Shown piece by piece: positions 54,965-63,922 of a DNA stretch of 64,000 bases (positions are counted from its first letter, which is position 1; each line of letters starts with the position of its first letter). Under the pieces are notes generated by a model. The model was not told where the DNA came from, made no database searches, and saw only the letters and a program-made list of their open reading frames with translations. The position numbers and the translations under genes were made by a program. The stretch is from Rhodospirillaceae bacterium (GTDB lineage: Bacteria; Pseudomonadota; Alphaproteobacteria; Rhodospirillales; Rhodospirillaceae), in contig JAQWRV010000027.1 in assembly GCA_029243545.1 (NCBI GenBank), forward strand, positions 62,001 through 126,000. Reading direction: 5' to 3'.

Positions 54965-56002
54965 ATGAAATACCTTTGTACCTTTGTAATTTTTTTGGGC
55001 ACGAGCGCCCATGCCGCCTGCACGGTCGATGATCTCTCTTCCGCCGGTGTCACCGGTTTTCAGGAAGCCGTGATTTCTGTCGGCGATCTCGATGCTGCCA
55101 AAGAAACCTGGCAGACCGTCGGTGGCTATGACGCTATCTGTGACGGCCCGGTGGAAGACGGCCTCGCTGCATTCTGGGGATTGCCTGACGGTACGCCTAT
55201 GCATCAGGTGGTGTTGCGCAAAGGCAGTGGCAACCGCGGTCTGGTGCGTCTCGTAAAAATCAACGGTGTCCCGCAGGTGCAGATTCGTTCGTCAGGCTTG
55301 CCCTGGGATCATGGTGGGTTTTTTGATCTCTATGTTTATGTAGACGACGTTGACACAGTGTTTAACCAACTGCGCGATCGGGGATGGCAAGGTTACAACG
55401 ACCCGGTGCACTATACCTTGCAAGCGTTTGATATTGATGAGTCCATCATGCGCGGCCCCAATGGCGAGTCCTTGTGCCTCATGCAGCGCAACGCACCGCC
55501 CTATGACCAAGAAGCTGCCGGATCGGAAAGCGGCATGGGCTGGCCCTTTAACACGGCACTTATCGTTGCGGATTACGACGCCAACGCACATTTCTTCGGC
55601 GAAGTGCTGGGTTGGAACGTCCATCTCAATGGCCGGTCAATGACGCCGGCCCCCGGATTTAACCCAACGGGCATTCCCGCCAATCTAGCCAGCTCTTCGG
55701 CACGGAAATTTGCCGCTTACGCCCCCCATGAAACCGACCGCAACGGCTCGCTTCAAATTCTCATGTCCGAAGGTCTAACGGGGCGAGACTTCCGCGACCG
55801 CGCCGAGCCACCTAACCTTGGTATCGTCACCATGCGGGTGCCGGTGGATGATGTGGAGACTCTGGCCCGTGATGTGGAAGCCAAAGGGTACCCAATACAT
55901 GCGCGGGTAAGTTCGTTGACCTTGCCGCCTTACGGGCCGGTCAGGATGATGGCGTTGAAAGCGCCCAACGGCGCGCGCATCGAGTTTTTTGAGCAGCAAT
56001 AA
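54965..56002 (+). CDS. Secreted two-domain VOC (glyoxalase-fold) protein
   Basis: The 345-residue product has a signal peptide (MKYLCTFVIFLGTSAHA, cleaved after AHA at about residue 17) and two vicinal-oxygen-chelate repeats, about residues 30-165 (GFQEAVISVGDLDAAKETWQ, GFFDLYVYVDDVDTVFNQLR) and 195-345 (TALIVADYDANAHFFGEVLG, NLGIVTMRVPVDDVETLARD). Periplasmic VOC proteins are uncommon. A strong AAAGGAG site precedes the ATG. It is directly followed by a TRAP solute receptor, so a shared periplasmic ligand is possible. Catalytic or binding role unknown. Confidence 0.82.
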   Translation: MKYLCTFVIFLGTSAHAACTVDDLSSAGVTGFQEAVISVGDLDAAKETWQTVGGYDAICDGPVEDGLAAFWGLPDGTPMHQVVLRKGSGNRGLVRLVKINGVPQVQIRSSGLPWDHGGFFDLYVYVDDVDTVFNQLRDRGWQGYNDPVHYTLQAFDIDESIMRGPNGESLCLMQRNAPPYDQEAAGSESGMGWPFNTALIVADYDANAHFFGEVLGWNVHLNGRSMTPAPGFNPTGIPANLASSSARKFAAYAPHETDRNGSLQILMSEGLTGRDFRDRAEPPNLGIVTMRVPVDDVETLARDVEAKGYPIHARVSSLTLPPYGPVRMMALKAPNGARIEFFEQQ

Positions 56003-56015
56003 GACTCACCACGCC

Positions 56016-57065
56016 ATGATCTACGGTCTCTTTTGGCTGTTCGCCGGCGTTCTGTTCAGCACAGCCGTCAATGCTCAAATGGGCGATCAGCTGCCTGCGT
56101 CGCGCATACTCGATGTTACGGTCGTTGCTAACGCCCCGCCTGGGGGCCCGGGTGACAAACTCTGGAAGATGTTTGACGACGCGGTGACAGAAAAATCGGA
56201 TGGGCGAATCGCGCTCAGCATGCTGGTGCATGGCCAAATCGGTGGCGATGATCTGGTTATCCAAGCCATCCGCCGTGGCCGGGCGCAAGTAGGGGTCGTC
56301 GGCGAGAGTGGTTATGCGCAAGTGGTGCCTGAAGTCGCTGTACTCAATATGCCGTATCTGTTCGACGGGCCAGAAGAGTTGGATTTTGTCGTCGATCAGT
56401 ATGTCACCCCGGCTATCAAGGAACTCACTGCAGCCCGCAACCTTGAATTCTTGCAATGGGTCGAAATTGGCTGGATGAACCTATACGCAAAGGCGCCACT
56501 GCTTTCGCCGGACGACACTACTAATTACCGGCTCAGGGCCCTGCCCTATGAAACCTCACAGGCCTTTCTCACCGCCATCGGCGCGGACGTCATCAATCTT
56601 TCCTTCCCTGACGTTATTTCTGGCCTGCAAACCGGACTAATTGATGGCGGTGAATCATCGACGCTGATGTACGCCCGCGCCGGCTTGTACCAGGAAGCGC
56701 CGCACCTTTCTCTTACCCGGCACGCCTATTCCTTTGCTGGCGTGCTCGCCAACAAAGCCTGGCTCGACAATCTTGAGCCCGCCTACTACGCGGTCATGAC
56801 CACCAGTTTCCCGGATCAGGCTTTCGTCCGGCGCGATACCCGGGAGTCGCTCACGGTTGAGTTGGAAACGGCTGAACAAGAAGGAGTGATTGTACATCGC
56901 TTTGAGGTCGCCGCAATCGATCCTTGGGCGGCTCGTGCCCGCGCCACCCATCAAGATTTACTCAGCCGTATCGGCGGCGACGCCCAGCGTATCTATGATC
57001 TGGTGCAAGATGGGAAGGCCGCTTTTGAGAACCGCGCTGAAGAGTCAGTCAAGGGTGGTGAATAG
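56016..57065 (+). CDS. TRAP transporter solute-binding protein, DctP type
   Basis: Periplasmic receptor for a TRAP transporter, usually binding organic acids. The 349-residue product starts with a signal peptide (IYGLFWLFAGVLFSTAVNAQ) and has the DctP pattern GGPGDKLWKMFDDAVTEKSD, GGDDLVIQAIRRGRAQVGVV, AVLNMPYLFDGPEELDFVVD, NYRLRALPYETSQAFLTAIG, FPDVISGLQTGLIDGGESST and LTRHAYSFAGVLANKAWLDN. The conserved Arg in RLRA is the usual carboxylate ligand. Start ATG 13 bases after the VOC stop. No DctQ or DctM membrane genes are nearby. Confidence 0.9.
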   Translation: MIYGLFWLFAGVLFSTAVNAQMGDQLPASRILDVTVVANAPPGGPGDKLWKMFDDAVTEKSDGRIALSMLVHGQIGGDDLVIQAIRRGRAQVGVVGESGYAQVVPEVAVLNMPYLFDGPEELDFVVDQYVTPAIKELTAARNLEFLQWVEIGWMNLYAKAPLLSPDDTTNYRLRALPYETSQAFLTAIGADVINLSFPDVISGLQTGLIDGGESSTLMYARAGLYQEAPHLSLTRHAYSFAGVLANKAWLDNLEPAYYAVMTTSFPDQAFVRRDTRESLTVELETAEQEGVIVHRFEVAAIDPWAARARATHQDLLSRIGGDAQRIYDLVQDGKAAFENRAEESVKGGE

Positions 57066-57136
57066 TTCCCCGCTTTGACTCATTGCCAGATTCCGGCCAA
57101 CACCATGACCCAGCTTCAGCTCGAATTGGACACGCC

Positions 57137-58708
57137 ATGCGTCGCTTTGCTGCCCTTATTCTCTTAGCGTCGGCCGCCATGCCGGCTCAGGCCGAGAACG
57201 TCATCCGCTGGTCGTCGCAGGGCGACGCCATGACGTTGGATTCTCATGCGCAAAACGAAGGCATGACCTTGGCCATGGCGCAGCAAATCTATGAACCGTT
57301 GGTTAATCGAACAAAAAATATGATTTTGGAACCGGCACTGGCGGTGTCTTGGGGCCTAACCCAGGACTCCACCGTATGGGAGTTCAAGTTGCGTGAGGGT
57401 GTTGCCTTTCACGACGGCCGACCATTTTCCGCCGACGATGTGGTGTTCTCGTTTGAGCGCGCCTTAAAGCCTACGTCGGATATGAAAGACATCATCGGGA
57501 CTGTGAAAAGTGTCGCCGCCATTGATGATGTTACGGTGCACATCCGAACTGACGGGCCGAACCCCATCCTGCCACAACAGATCAACGACATCTTCATCAT
57601 GTCGCGCGACTGGGCAGAGGAAAATGGGGTCACCGAACCCCAGGACACCGCGTCGGGTCAAGAGACCTATGCCGTTCGGCATACCAATGGCACCGGCCCG
57701 TTCGTATTGGAAATACGTGAGCCTGACGTGCGCACTGTTGTGGTGAAAAACACAAAATGGTGGGGTCTCGAGGATGCGTCGCCGCATAACGTGGACCGTA
57801 TCGTTTTCACACCGGTTTCCAACGCGGCCACCCGCGTTGCCGCGTTGCTGTCCGGTGAGTTGGATTTTGTTCTCGATACACCTGTACAGGACCTCGCCCG
57901 CGTGCGCCGTACGCCTGGCCTCAAGGTGCAAACTACGGCAGAAGTGCGCGCCATTTTCATGGGCCTCGACACTGGCCGTTCAGAGCTTCGCTCGTCCGAT
58001 ATTAAAGGTAAAAACCCGCTTGCTGATATTCGCGTGCGCCAAGCTATGAACATGGCGGTCAACCGCGAAGCCATTGTCAGTCGCATCATGCGGGGCCTGG
58101 CCGAACCTGCGGGAATGCTGTTGTCGCCAGGCATTGGTGGATATAGCGAAGAGATCGATGCTCTCCCGCCGTTCGACCCGGCCCGTGCCCGCGCGTTACT
58201 GGCAGACGCAGGATACGCTGATGGATTTTCCGTGCAACTGGATTGCACCAACGACCGGTACATGAATGACGAAGCTATTTGTCAGGCCGTGGTCGGCATG
58301 TTGGCGCGTATCGGCGTGCGCGTGCGTCTCGATGCCAAATCGAAGACCCTACACTTCCCGAAAATTCAAAATGAAAAAACTGATTTCTATTTGTTGGGCT
58401 GGGGCTCAGGCACAATGGACAGTCACTACCACCTTGATTTTCTCGCCATGCCCAACCGGGCTTGGAACCGCACCGGGCTGAGCGACCCAGGGCTGTTCGC
58501 GCTGATTGATGGCATTGCCGTGGAAACCGACTTGCCAAAGCGCGATCAAATGATCAACGAAGCTTGGCTAAAGCTGAAAGAGTCCTCGGTTTATATTCCG
58601 CTGCATCATCAGGGGTTGGCGTGGACTATGAAAGAGACCCTGGACTTGCCTATTCAGCCCGATAATCAACCCCAGTTTAGGCTAGCGAAAGTGCGACCGT
58701 CCCCCTAA
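57137..58708 (+). CDS. ABC transporter solute-binding protein, family 5 (peptide/nickel type)
   Basis: Periplasmic receptor of a Dpp/Opp-type ABC importer. The 523-residue product has a signal peptide (MRRFAALILLASAAMPAQAE, start at ATG 57137), then AMTLDSHAQNEGMTLAMAQQ, EFKLREGVAFHDGRPFSADD VVFSFERAL (the SBP_bac_5 signature, seen in two parts), ADIRVRQAMNMAVNREAIVS and HYHLDFLAMPNRAWNRTG. The likely cognate permeases are at 62942 onward, 4.2 kb away, separated by minus-strand genes. Ligand unknown; peptides, opines or modified sugars are possible. Confidence 0.9.
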   Translation: MRRFAALILLASAAMPAQAENVIRWSSQGDAMTLDSHAQNEGMTLAMAQQIYEPLVNRTKNMILEPALAVSWGLTQDSTVWEFKLREGVAFHDGRPFSADDVVFSFERALKPTSDMKDIIGTVKSVAAIDDVTVHIRTDGPNPILPQQINDIFIMSRDWAEENGVTEPQDTASGQETYAVRHTNGTGPFVLEIREPDVRTVVVKNTKWWGLEDASPHNVDRIVFTPVSNAATRVAALLSGELDFVLDTPVQDLARVRRTPGLKVQTTAEVRAIFMGLDTGRSELRSSDIKGKNPLADIRVRQAMNMAVNREAIVSRIMRGLAEPAGMLLSPGIGGYSEEIDALPPFDPARARALLADAGYADGFSVQLDCTNDRYMNDEAICQAVVGMLARIGVRVRLDAKSKTLHFPKIQNEKTDFYLLGWGSGTMDSHYHLDFLAMPNRAWNRTGLSDPGLFALIDGIAVETDLPKRDQMINEAWLKLKESSVYIPLHHQGLAWTMKETLDLPIQPDNQPQFRLAKVRPSP

Positions 58709-58726
58709 AGCGAGGCCGCTTTACGC

Positions 58727-59308
58727 CTAGAGTGATGCAATCATATTCAGAGAAATGCGTTCATCATCGAATTTGATTTCACTTGCATCATTAAACAACC
58801 CCAAAGACTCGACTCTCTCAAACCGCTGGAAATTAGCCGCTGAGAGGGACTCATGTAGCAGATGGAAATTGAAGCCAGTCTTGTGAAAATCATAGGCATC
58901 CACCTGGCCCCCATACATCATATGCATGACGAGTCGGCGCGCGTCTGGGGTCAGGTCTGAACGCAAAAATGATCTACATAAGACATCCAGATCCGGAACG
59001 CTGACCATGAGTTTGCCGTTGGCATGAAGTATCCGATGGAACCCTTTCAAGGTCTTTTGTAGTTCGCCGTCGTGGGATAGGTGTTCTAGAACATGTGAGC
59101 AGTAAATTACGCCGCAGCTCGCCGCAGGAAACATGGACAAATTTGAGCAGTTGGCTACCAAATCAACAACGTCTGTGTCGAGGCTATCGACAATAAACCA
59201 ATCCGGATGCTTTTCGCGTCCACCGATGTGCAGGTTCAAAGGTTTATCTAAAGAGACAAGTTTGCCTCGTTTGTCGATGAGGCCGTCATTAGCTTTTGCG
59301 AACGGCAT
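58727..59308 (-). CDS. Small class I SAM-dependent methyltransferase
   Basis: The 193-residue product has a short motif LNLHIGGREKHPDWFIVDSL, DLVANCSNLSMFPAASCGVI, YCSHVLEHLSHDGELQKTLK and HANGKLMVSVPDLDVLCRSF, as in predicted methyltransferases linked to cell-surface saccharides. It stands alone, convergent with the ABC receptor gene. Substrate unknown; the N-terminus appears short compared with full class I enzymes. Confidence 0.75.
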   Translation of the reverse strand: MPFAKANDGLIDKRGKLVSLDKPLNLHIGGREKHPDWFIVDSLDTDVVDLVANCSNLSMFPAASCGVIYCSHVLEHLSHDGELQKTLKGFHRILHANGKLMVSVPDLDVLCRSFLRSDLTPDARRLVMHMMYGGQVDAYDFHKTGFNFHLLHESLSAANFQRFERVESLGLFNDASEIKFDDERISLNMIASL

Positions 59309-59399
59309 TAGTCTGCCCGGAAATCATTCTTGGGAATTGTAGCAGCCCATTCTAGTAAAACCCTGACCCAAGCGCCACCGGCTAGTCTGTATGCTCAAG

Positions 59400-60515
59400 T
59401 TAATGGTCTATTTGCCAAACACAGTCGCGATATGCCGAGTGATCAATCGTAGAAATGAGAGGGTGAACACTCGGGTGCTCATAAGACGTAAAAGGCGCCT
59501 TTACGGGAAAGTCAGGCTCACTTGTAACAGTGAATAAGAGGGTGTCAGGCGAGGTTTCTTGATCGCCGCTGTTTTGTGGCTCGATCTTTAGGCCGCTGAC
59601 GTTGCGGCATTCAAATAGTAAATCTAGCCCGTCAGCAACAAATGCAGCTGTAGAGAGGGCGTCTGCTGTCGTCGCGTTAGGAGCGTGAACCGTCATCGCG
59701 TAAACGCCTTGGACCGGCTGCCCTGATCGTGGATCGATGATGTGGCTATAGCGTTGTCCATCGGCTTCAAAATAACGATCGTAGTCGCCAGAAGTAGAGA
59801 TGGCGCCACGCTCCAACCGCACCTCGCCGATCAAGCGGTTCTCGCGGGGGTGCCGAATTCCAATGATCCACGGTCGGTGTCCCGGCGCCTTCCCTAGCAC
59901 ACGAACCGTTCCGCCCAAGTTAACAAGCGCTGCCGGTACGCTGCGTTCACGCAACACCGCGATAACGCGGTCGATTGCGTATCCTTTGGCGATGGCGCCA
60001 AGGTCGATTTTTGTGCCGGCATCCAAAGCGGCTGTGCGGGCAGATTTATCGAGACTGAGGTGATCCATCCCCACAGTTTCTAGCGTTTTCTTGATCTCGC
60101 CCTCTGGCGGTATCGCGGCGTTGGCCACGCGGTAGAATCCCCAGAGATCAACAAGAGGCTGGACGGTAACGTCGAATGCTCCGTCAGATAGGCGGGTATA
60201 AAAAACCGAAGCTTGTAATATGTCTGCTAGGAGTGCGCTGATCTTGATATCACCTCCGCCGGCCCCTTTGTTAAGGGCGGTAAGTTCACTGTCCTCTCGA
60301 TATAGACTCATTAGCTGATCAATTTTGCGCACCACGTCAAACGCCGATTCTAGGTCTACGTCGGCTAACGCGGACTCCGTACTTGGCCGATAAACTGTGA
60401 TGTCAAGGGTTGTTCCCATGACAGTCCAATCGCGATGCGCGGCAACAAGCTCTTCTTCAGATGGCGAGCATCCGCAAAGAACGATGAATAGAGTGGAAAT
60501 AAGCCGAAGCCGCAC
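59400..60515 (-). CDS. apbE: FAD:protein FMN transferase (ApbE), predicted lipoprotein
   Basis: Attaches FMN by phosphoester to Thr in partner flavoproteins, in the periplasm. The 371-residue product begins with a lipoprotein-like signal (LISTLFIVLCGCSPSEEELV; Cys after CG), then MGTTLDITVYRPS, SLYREDSELTALNKGAGGGD, DLGAIAKGYAIDRVIAVLRE (Mg/FAD site), ALVNLGGTVRVLGKAPGHRP and the ISTSGDYDRYFEADGQRYSH then IIDPRSGQPVQG blocks. GTG start, 17 bases after the NosR/NapH-like gene. Its likely target is the FMN-binding protein encoded at 61509-62084. Confidence 0.92.
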   Translation of the reverse strand: MRLRLISTLFIVLCGCSPSEEELVAAHRDWTVMGTTLDITVYRPSTESALADVDLESAFDVVRKIDQLMSLYREDSELTALNKGAGGGDIKISALLADILQASVFYTRLSDGAFDVTVQPLVDLWGFYRVANAAIPPEGEIKKTLETVGMDHLSLDKSARTAALDAGTKIDLGAIAKGYAIDRVIAVLRERSVPAALVNLGGTVRVLGKAPGHRPWIIGIRHPRENRLIGEVRLERGAISTSGDYDRYFEADGQRYSHIIDPRSGQPVQGVYAMTVHAPNATTADALSTAAFVADGLDLLFECRNVSGLKIEPQNSGDQETSPDTLLFTVTSEPDFPVKAPFTSYEHPSVHPLISTIDHSAYRDCVWQIDH

Positions 60516-60532
60516 GGTTGATCTTTCTGGGT

Positions 60533-61504
60533 CTATTCAGGGGTGTCGTGCCTAGCCTCGTTCTTTGCCAGCATTAACCAATGCACGCATTTTGCTTTGT
60601 CGTTGTAAAGAATTTCACAATCGTCGCAGCGCACACATTCACTCATTGAAATTTTAGGCCCTTGAATGGCGCCCCACTCACAAACTTTGTCGCACAGCTT
60701 GCAGGTATCACACTGTTTCCAGCGTTTTATACCAAAGACCGTCACGTTAGAGATTACGCCTAACGCGGCTCCAACTGAACAGAGGTAGCGGCAATAAAAA
60801 TTACGAATAAACACCGTCACCAGCAATAATGCTGCCAACAAAACCCACATGACAGCAGTGCCGCTCAAGGTAAACATCCAAAACGGCTCAATATATTTGT
60901 AAATAAAACGGTTGTCTGTGATGAGGAAGTAAGTCAGTGCAAACAACAATATCCCGTACTTCACATAAATTGCGTACCGGTCCACTCGTGGCGGCAGTTC
61001 AAATCTAAACCGGGATGGAATGATGCGGTCCATCAGTTGGGTAAGTGCGCCGAACGCGCAAATACGGCCGCAATAAAGCCGTCCCCAAAAAACAGTCGAG
61101 ACGACCGTGAAGATCATCAAAACATACCAGGACACATTGTATTGGAAGATCGGAAAAGACCACTCTGCCAAATTAAAAATGTGCACAAGTGATACCAAAT
61201 TTCCTTTTACAAAACCCATGTACGCGATCGCAGCAACCATGGTGGCATACTTGAGCCGGGTGCTCTTCTTGATGAAACTGGTCACTGCCAGCGCCAAAAA
61301 AGCAACGAGTGTCGCGAGGTCTGTTATTTGGCTTTGGTCCAGCGACGGCAGAGAGCTTTCGTCCTCTTCCATTACGGCGTCAAGGTCGGCCAGCGATAAA
61401 GTTTGTGGAGTGTTTTGTTGTGCCTGCGCCGGTGTGAATTGGATAGGGACGAGTAGTATTGCCAACAGGCAAAACAGAATAATTTTTGCAAGGGCCGCAG
61501 TCAT
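60533..61504 (-). CDS. NosR/NapH-like 4Fe-4S membrane protein
   Basis: Electron-transfer membrane protein of 323 residues. The N-terminus is a signal-like helix (IILFCLLAILLVPIQFTPAQ), followed by about five membrane helices, the CGRICAFGALTQLMDRI motif, and a C-terminal dicluster part with CDTCKLCDKVC and CVRCDDCEILYNDKAKC. The second, spaced CxxCxxC...C pattern resembles the C-terminus of NosR. Start at ATG 61504 (MTAALAKII), 4 bases after the FMN-binding gene; a TTG at 61549 would overlap it. No nos or nap genes are nearby. Confidence 0.87.
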   Translation of the reverse strand: MTAALAKIILFCLLAILLVPIQFTPAQAQQNTPQTLSLADLDAVMEEDESSLPSLDQSQITDLATLVAFLALAVTSFIKKSTRLKYATMVAAIAYMGFVKGNLVSLVHIFNLAEWSFPIFQYNVSWYVLMIFTVVSTVFWGRLYCGRICAFGALTQLMDRIIPSRFRFELPPRVDRYAIYVKYGILLFALTYFLITDNRFIYKYIEPFWMFTLSGTAVMWVLLAALLLVTVFIRNFYCRYLCSVGAALGVISNVTVFGIKRWKQCDTCKLCDKVCEWGAIQGPKISMSECVRCDDCEILYNDKAKCVHWLMLAKNEARHDTPE

Positions 61505-61508
61505 ACGG

Positions 61509-62084
61509 TCATGGGTTGGTTTTTTGTTCGGCAAGGTACTGCCTGGCAATTTGACGCGCGCTCTTTCTTATGACGCGGGCCGCCCCTTCAATCGTGATTG
61601 TGGCGCGTGTAACCGTATCAATATCACGCCCTTCTTCGAAGGGGTCGAGTATGCTCTTGCCCTCAAACTGATCTACAAACTCCGTTGGATCGATGGAGAA
61701 ATATCCAAACGGCTCATAGTGATCGACCATCTTTATTTTTGTGATCACACCCTCTGTGGTCATACCTACGAGTGCTTCAATCTCACTTGAGTAGGCCCAT
61801 TCTTCGGGCTCGACCTCATGAGTCATAAAAACGAAACCTAGGAGTGTGTTGGCGCTAGTTTTTGGGTCGGTGGCATAGGCTCTGTAGTGGGGTTTTCTGC
61901 CGCCCTTCGCTGAAAACACGTCGGCGCCGGGAAACACTTCTTTTAGCCGCTGCTCTTCCTCGGCTGACGCCTTGTCAATCGCTTCAACCTTAGCAACAGT
62001 AAAACTGCTTTGACCCGCGACCACCAAAACAAGGGTCAACGCCACAAGGCCAATCAAGAGATTAAGTTTTTTCTGAGCTGGCAT
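61509..62084 (-). CDS. Membrane-anchored FMN-binding protein (NosR N-terminal-like)
   Basis: The 191-residue product has one N-terminal helix (LLIGLVALTLVLVVAGQSSF) and an extracytoplasmic FMN-binding domain: SSEIEALVGMTTEGVITKIK, HYEPFGYFSIDPTEFVDQFE and DIDTVTRATITIEGAARVIR. D156-T-V-T-R-A-T162 matches the ApbE flavinylation motif D-x2-(S/T)-G-A-T except for Arg in place of Gly, making Thr162 the expected FMN site. The following membrane ferredoxin and ApbE complete a three-gene flavin electron-transfer unit, like NosR split in two. Confidence 0.87.
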   Translation of the reverse strand: MPAQKKLNLLIGLVALTLVLVVAGQSSFTVAKVEAIDKASAEEEQRLKEVFPGADVFSAKGGRKPHYRAYATDPKTSANTLLGFVFMTHEVEPEEWAYSSEIEALVGMTTEGVITKIKMVDHYEPFGYFSIDPTEFVDQFEGKSILDPFEEGRDIDTVTRATITIEGAARVIRKSARQIARQYLAEQKTNP

Positions 62085-62355
62085 AGCAGACCTCGAACTG
62101 TAGGCATTAGAGGGCGTCTAAAAACAGACAAGAAAGACGGCATTAAGACGAAGACCTTATTTATATTCGAGGCTGGTGAATAGGGCGCGAAATGAATTTG
62201 TGACTATAGGCTATAACGTGCCTAGCTACCTCAGGACAAGAATGACCTGTTTTGGTAAGGACGGCGCCCTGACCTTTGTTCATAAGGCGAAAGCGGTTGA
62301 CAGGCCGCTATGTGATGGCTGAACTCAGACCAAGGATTCTTTCCGGAGCAGCTCC
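62085..62355. other. Divergent intergenic region of 271 bases
   Basis: Separates the minus-strand flavin operon from a plus-strand methyltransferase. It must hold promoters for both directions; only one candidate (62297-62325) is reported. No RNA gene or further reading frame is convincing. Confidence 0.4.
62297..62325 (+). promoter_or_regulatory. Putative promoter of the 62356 methyltransferase gene
   Basis: Perfect -35 TTGACA at 62297-62302, with a weak -10 TGAACT at 62320-62325 after a 17-base spacer, 31 bases upstream of the GTG start. Confidence 0.3.
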
Positions 62356-62892
62356 GTGCGCATTTCACCAACATATCGCGACCTTAACCGTGACCTTCAT
62401 CGTAACAATCCGGACTATGGCAAGGCCGCTCATGCCCTTGCGCCATGGGTGGTTTCGTTTGCGAAAGAAACCGGGGTCCAGTCTCTGCTAGACTATGGCT
62501 GCGGCAAAGGCACGCTGCGCCCAGCGATCTTGGCCCTTGAGCCCGGTCTTTTAGTGTCTGAATACGATCCAGCAATCCCCGGCAAAGACTTGGATCCCGA
62601 ACCCTGTGAGCTGGTTATCTGCATTGACGTCCTTGAACATATCGAGCCTGACTGTTTGCCTGATGTTCTGGCCCATGTTCGGAATGTCGGCCAAGGTGGC
62701 GCAATGTTCATCATCGATACAGTGCTGGCTGAGAAAACACTCGCCGATGGACGTAACGCTCACTTAATCGTCGAAGACCAAGCATGGTGGGAAAACACTT
62801 TGAACACCTACTTTGACGTGAAATTTGCCAGCCCACTTGCTCCACCACCTGAACGTAGGCTGATTATGCTTTGCGCACACAAGTCTACATGA
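62356..62892 (+). CDS. Small SAM-dependent methyltransferase-like protein
   Basis: The 178-residue product has YRDLNRDLHRNNPDYGKAAH, SLLDYGCGKGTLRPAILALE (motif I, SAM-binding), VSEYDPAIPGKDLDPEPCEL, VICIDVLEHIEPDCLPDVLA and GGAMFIIDTVLAEKTLADGR. The pattern matches predicted methyltransferases of phage and marine bacteria with unknown substrate. GTG start. Lies between the flavin unit and the ABC permease genes, 49 bases before the latter. Confidence 0.82.
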   Translation: MRISPTYRDLNRDLHRNNPDYGKAAHALAPWVVSFAKETGVQSLLDYGCGKGTLRPAILALEPGLLVSEYDPAIPGKDLDPEPCELVICIDVLEHIEPDCLPDVLAHVRNVGQGGAMFIIDTVLAEKTLADGRNAHLIVEDQAWWENTLNTYFDVKFASPLAPPPERRLIMLCAHKST

Positions 62893-62941
62893 CGCGGGAG
62901 GCTTTCGACGTGAGTTGTGCTGACAGCGCCACAAACATCCA

Positions 62942-63922
62942 ATGACCGCGTTTGTCCTTCGTCGTTTCGGCCAGGCTGTGTTGGTTATGGTTCTCGTTGC
63001 GGCCGCAGCGTTCGCTTTGTTTAATTACGTCGGCGATCCGGTCAATAATCTGGTCGGCCAAGAGGCCACGTTCGAAGATCGCCAGGCCTTACGTGACCGT
63101 CTTGGGCTCAACGACCCGGCACCTGTTCAGTTTGCACGTTTCATGAGCAACGCTTTGACCGGCGAATTCGGCATTTCCTATCGCATGCAGAGGCCGGTGT
63201 CCGATCTGCTCCGCGAGCGTTCGCCTGCGACTGTCGAACTGGTATTGGCGTCGGCTCTATTCGCGTTAATACTTGGGATTCCGCTGGGGGTATATACGGC
63301 CATTCACCGCGAAGGTGTCGCGAGCCGGGCAATCCTCACACTTTCTTTGGTTGGTGTGTCCCTGCCGACATTCGTCATCGGCATTGGACTAATCTACCTG
63401 TTCTCCGTCACCCTTGGCTGGCTTCCTTCATTCGGCCGTGGTGAAACGTTTGCGGTGGGTGGCTGGAGCACAGGGCTTCTCACTGTCAGCGGCCTCAAGG
63501 CCATGATTCTCCCAGCAGTGACGCTTGGTCTTTTTCAAATGACTTTTATTCAACGTTTGGTCCGGGCGGAGATGATAGAGGTTCTTGGAACTGACTATAT
63601 ACGCACAGCGCTAGCCATGGGTGTGCCCCGCGCTCGTATTCATTACGTTTACGCGCTCAAAAACACGCTACTGCCGGTGATGACGGTCATTGGGCTTAAG
63701 CTTGGGGAGCTCGTTGCGTTTTCAATCGTGACGGAAACGGTTTTTCAATGGCCTGGTCTCGGACTGCTATTCATTCAGGCCGTTGCCTTTGCAGATATTC
63801 CAGTCATGGCGGCTTATCTGATGATGGTGGCGCTCGTTTTTGTCATCATCAATCTTGCTGTTGATGTGCTCTACGCTTTCGTTGACCCACGACTGCGGTC
63901 CTCGGAAGAAGAAGCCCTATGA
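62942..63922 (+). CDS. ABC transporter permease, DppB/OppB type
   Basis: Inner-membrane subunit of a family-5 solute (peptide-type) importer. The 326-residue product has the DppB N-terminus FVLRRFGQAVLVMVLVAAAA, about six helices (LVLASALFALILGIPLGVYT, ILTLSLVGVSLPTFVIGIGL), and the EAA loop RTALAMGVPRARIHYVYALK that docks with the ATPase, then ELVAFSIVTETVFQWPGLGL. Its stop overlaps a DppC-like gene (ATGA). The likely solute receptor is the family-5 protein at 57137. Confidence 0.93.
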   Translation: MTAFVLRRFGQAVLVMVLVAAAAFALFNYVGDPVNNLVGQEATFEDRQALRDRLGLNDPAPVQFARFMSNALTGEFGISYRMQRPVSDLLRERSPATVELVLASALFALILGIPLGVYTAIHREGVASRAILTLSLVGVSLPTFVIGIGLIYLFSVTLGWLPSFGRGETFAVGGWSTGLLTVSGLKAMILPAVTLGLFQMTFIQRLVRAEMIEVLGTDYIRTALAMGVPRARIHYVYALKNTLLPVMTVIGLKLGELVAFSIVTETVFQWPGLGLLFIQAVAFADIPVMAAYLMMVALVFVIINLAVDVLYAFVDPRLRSSEEEAL

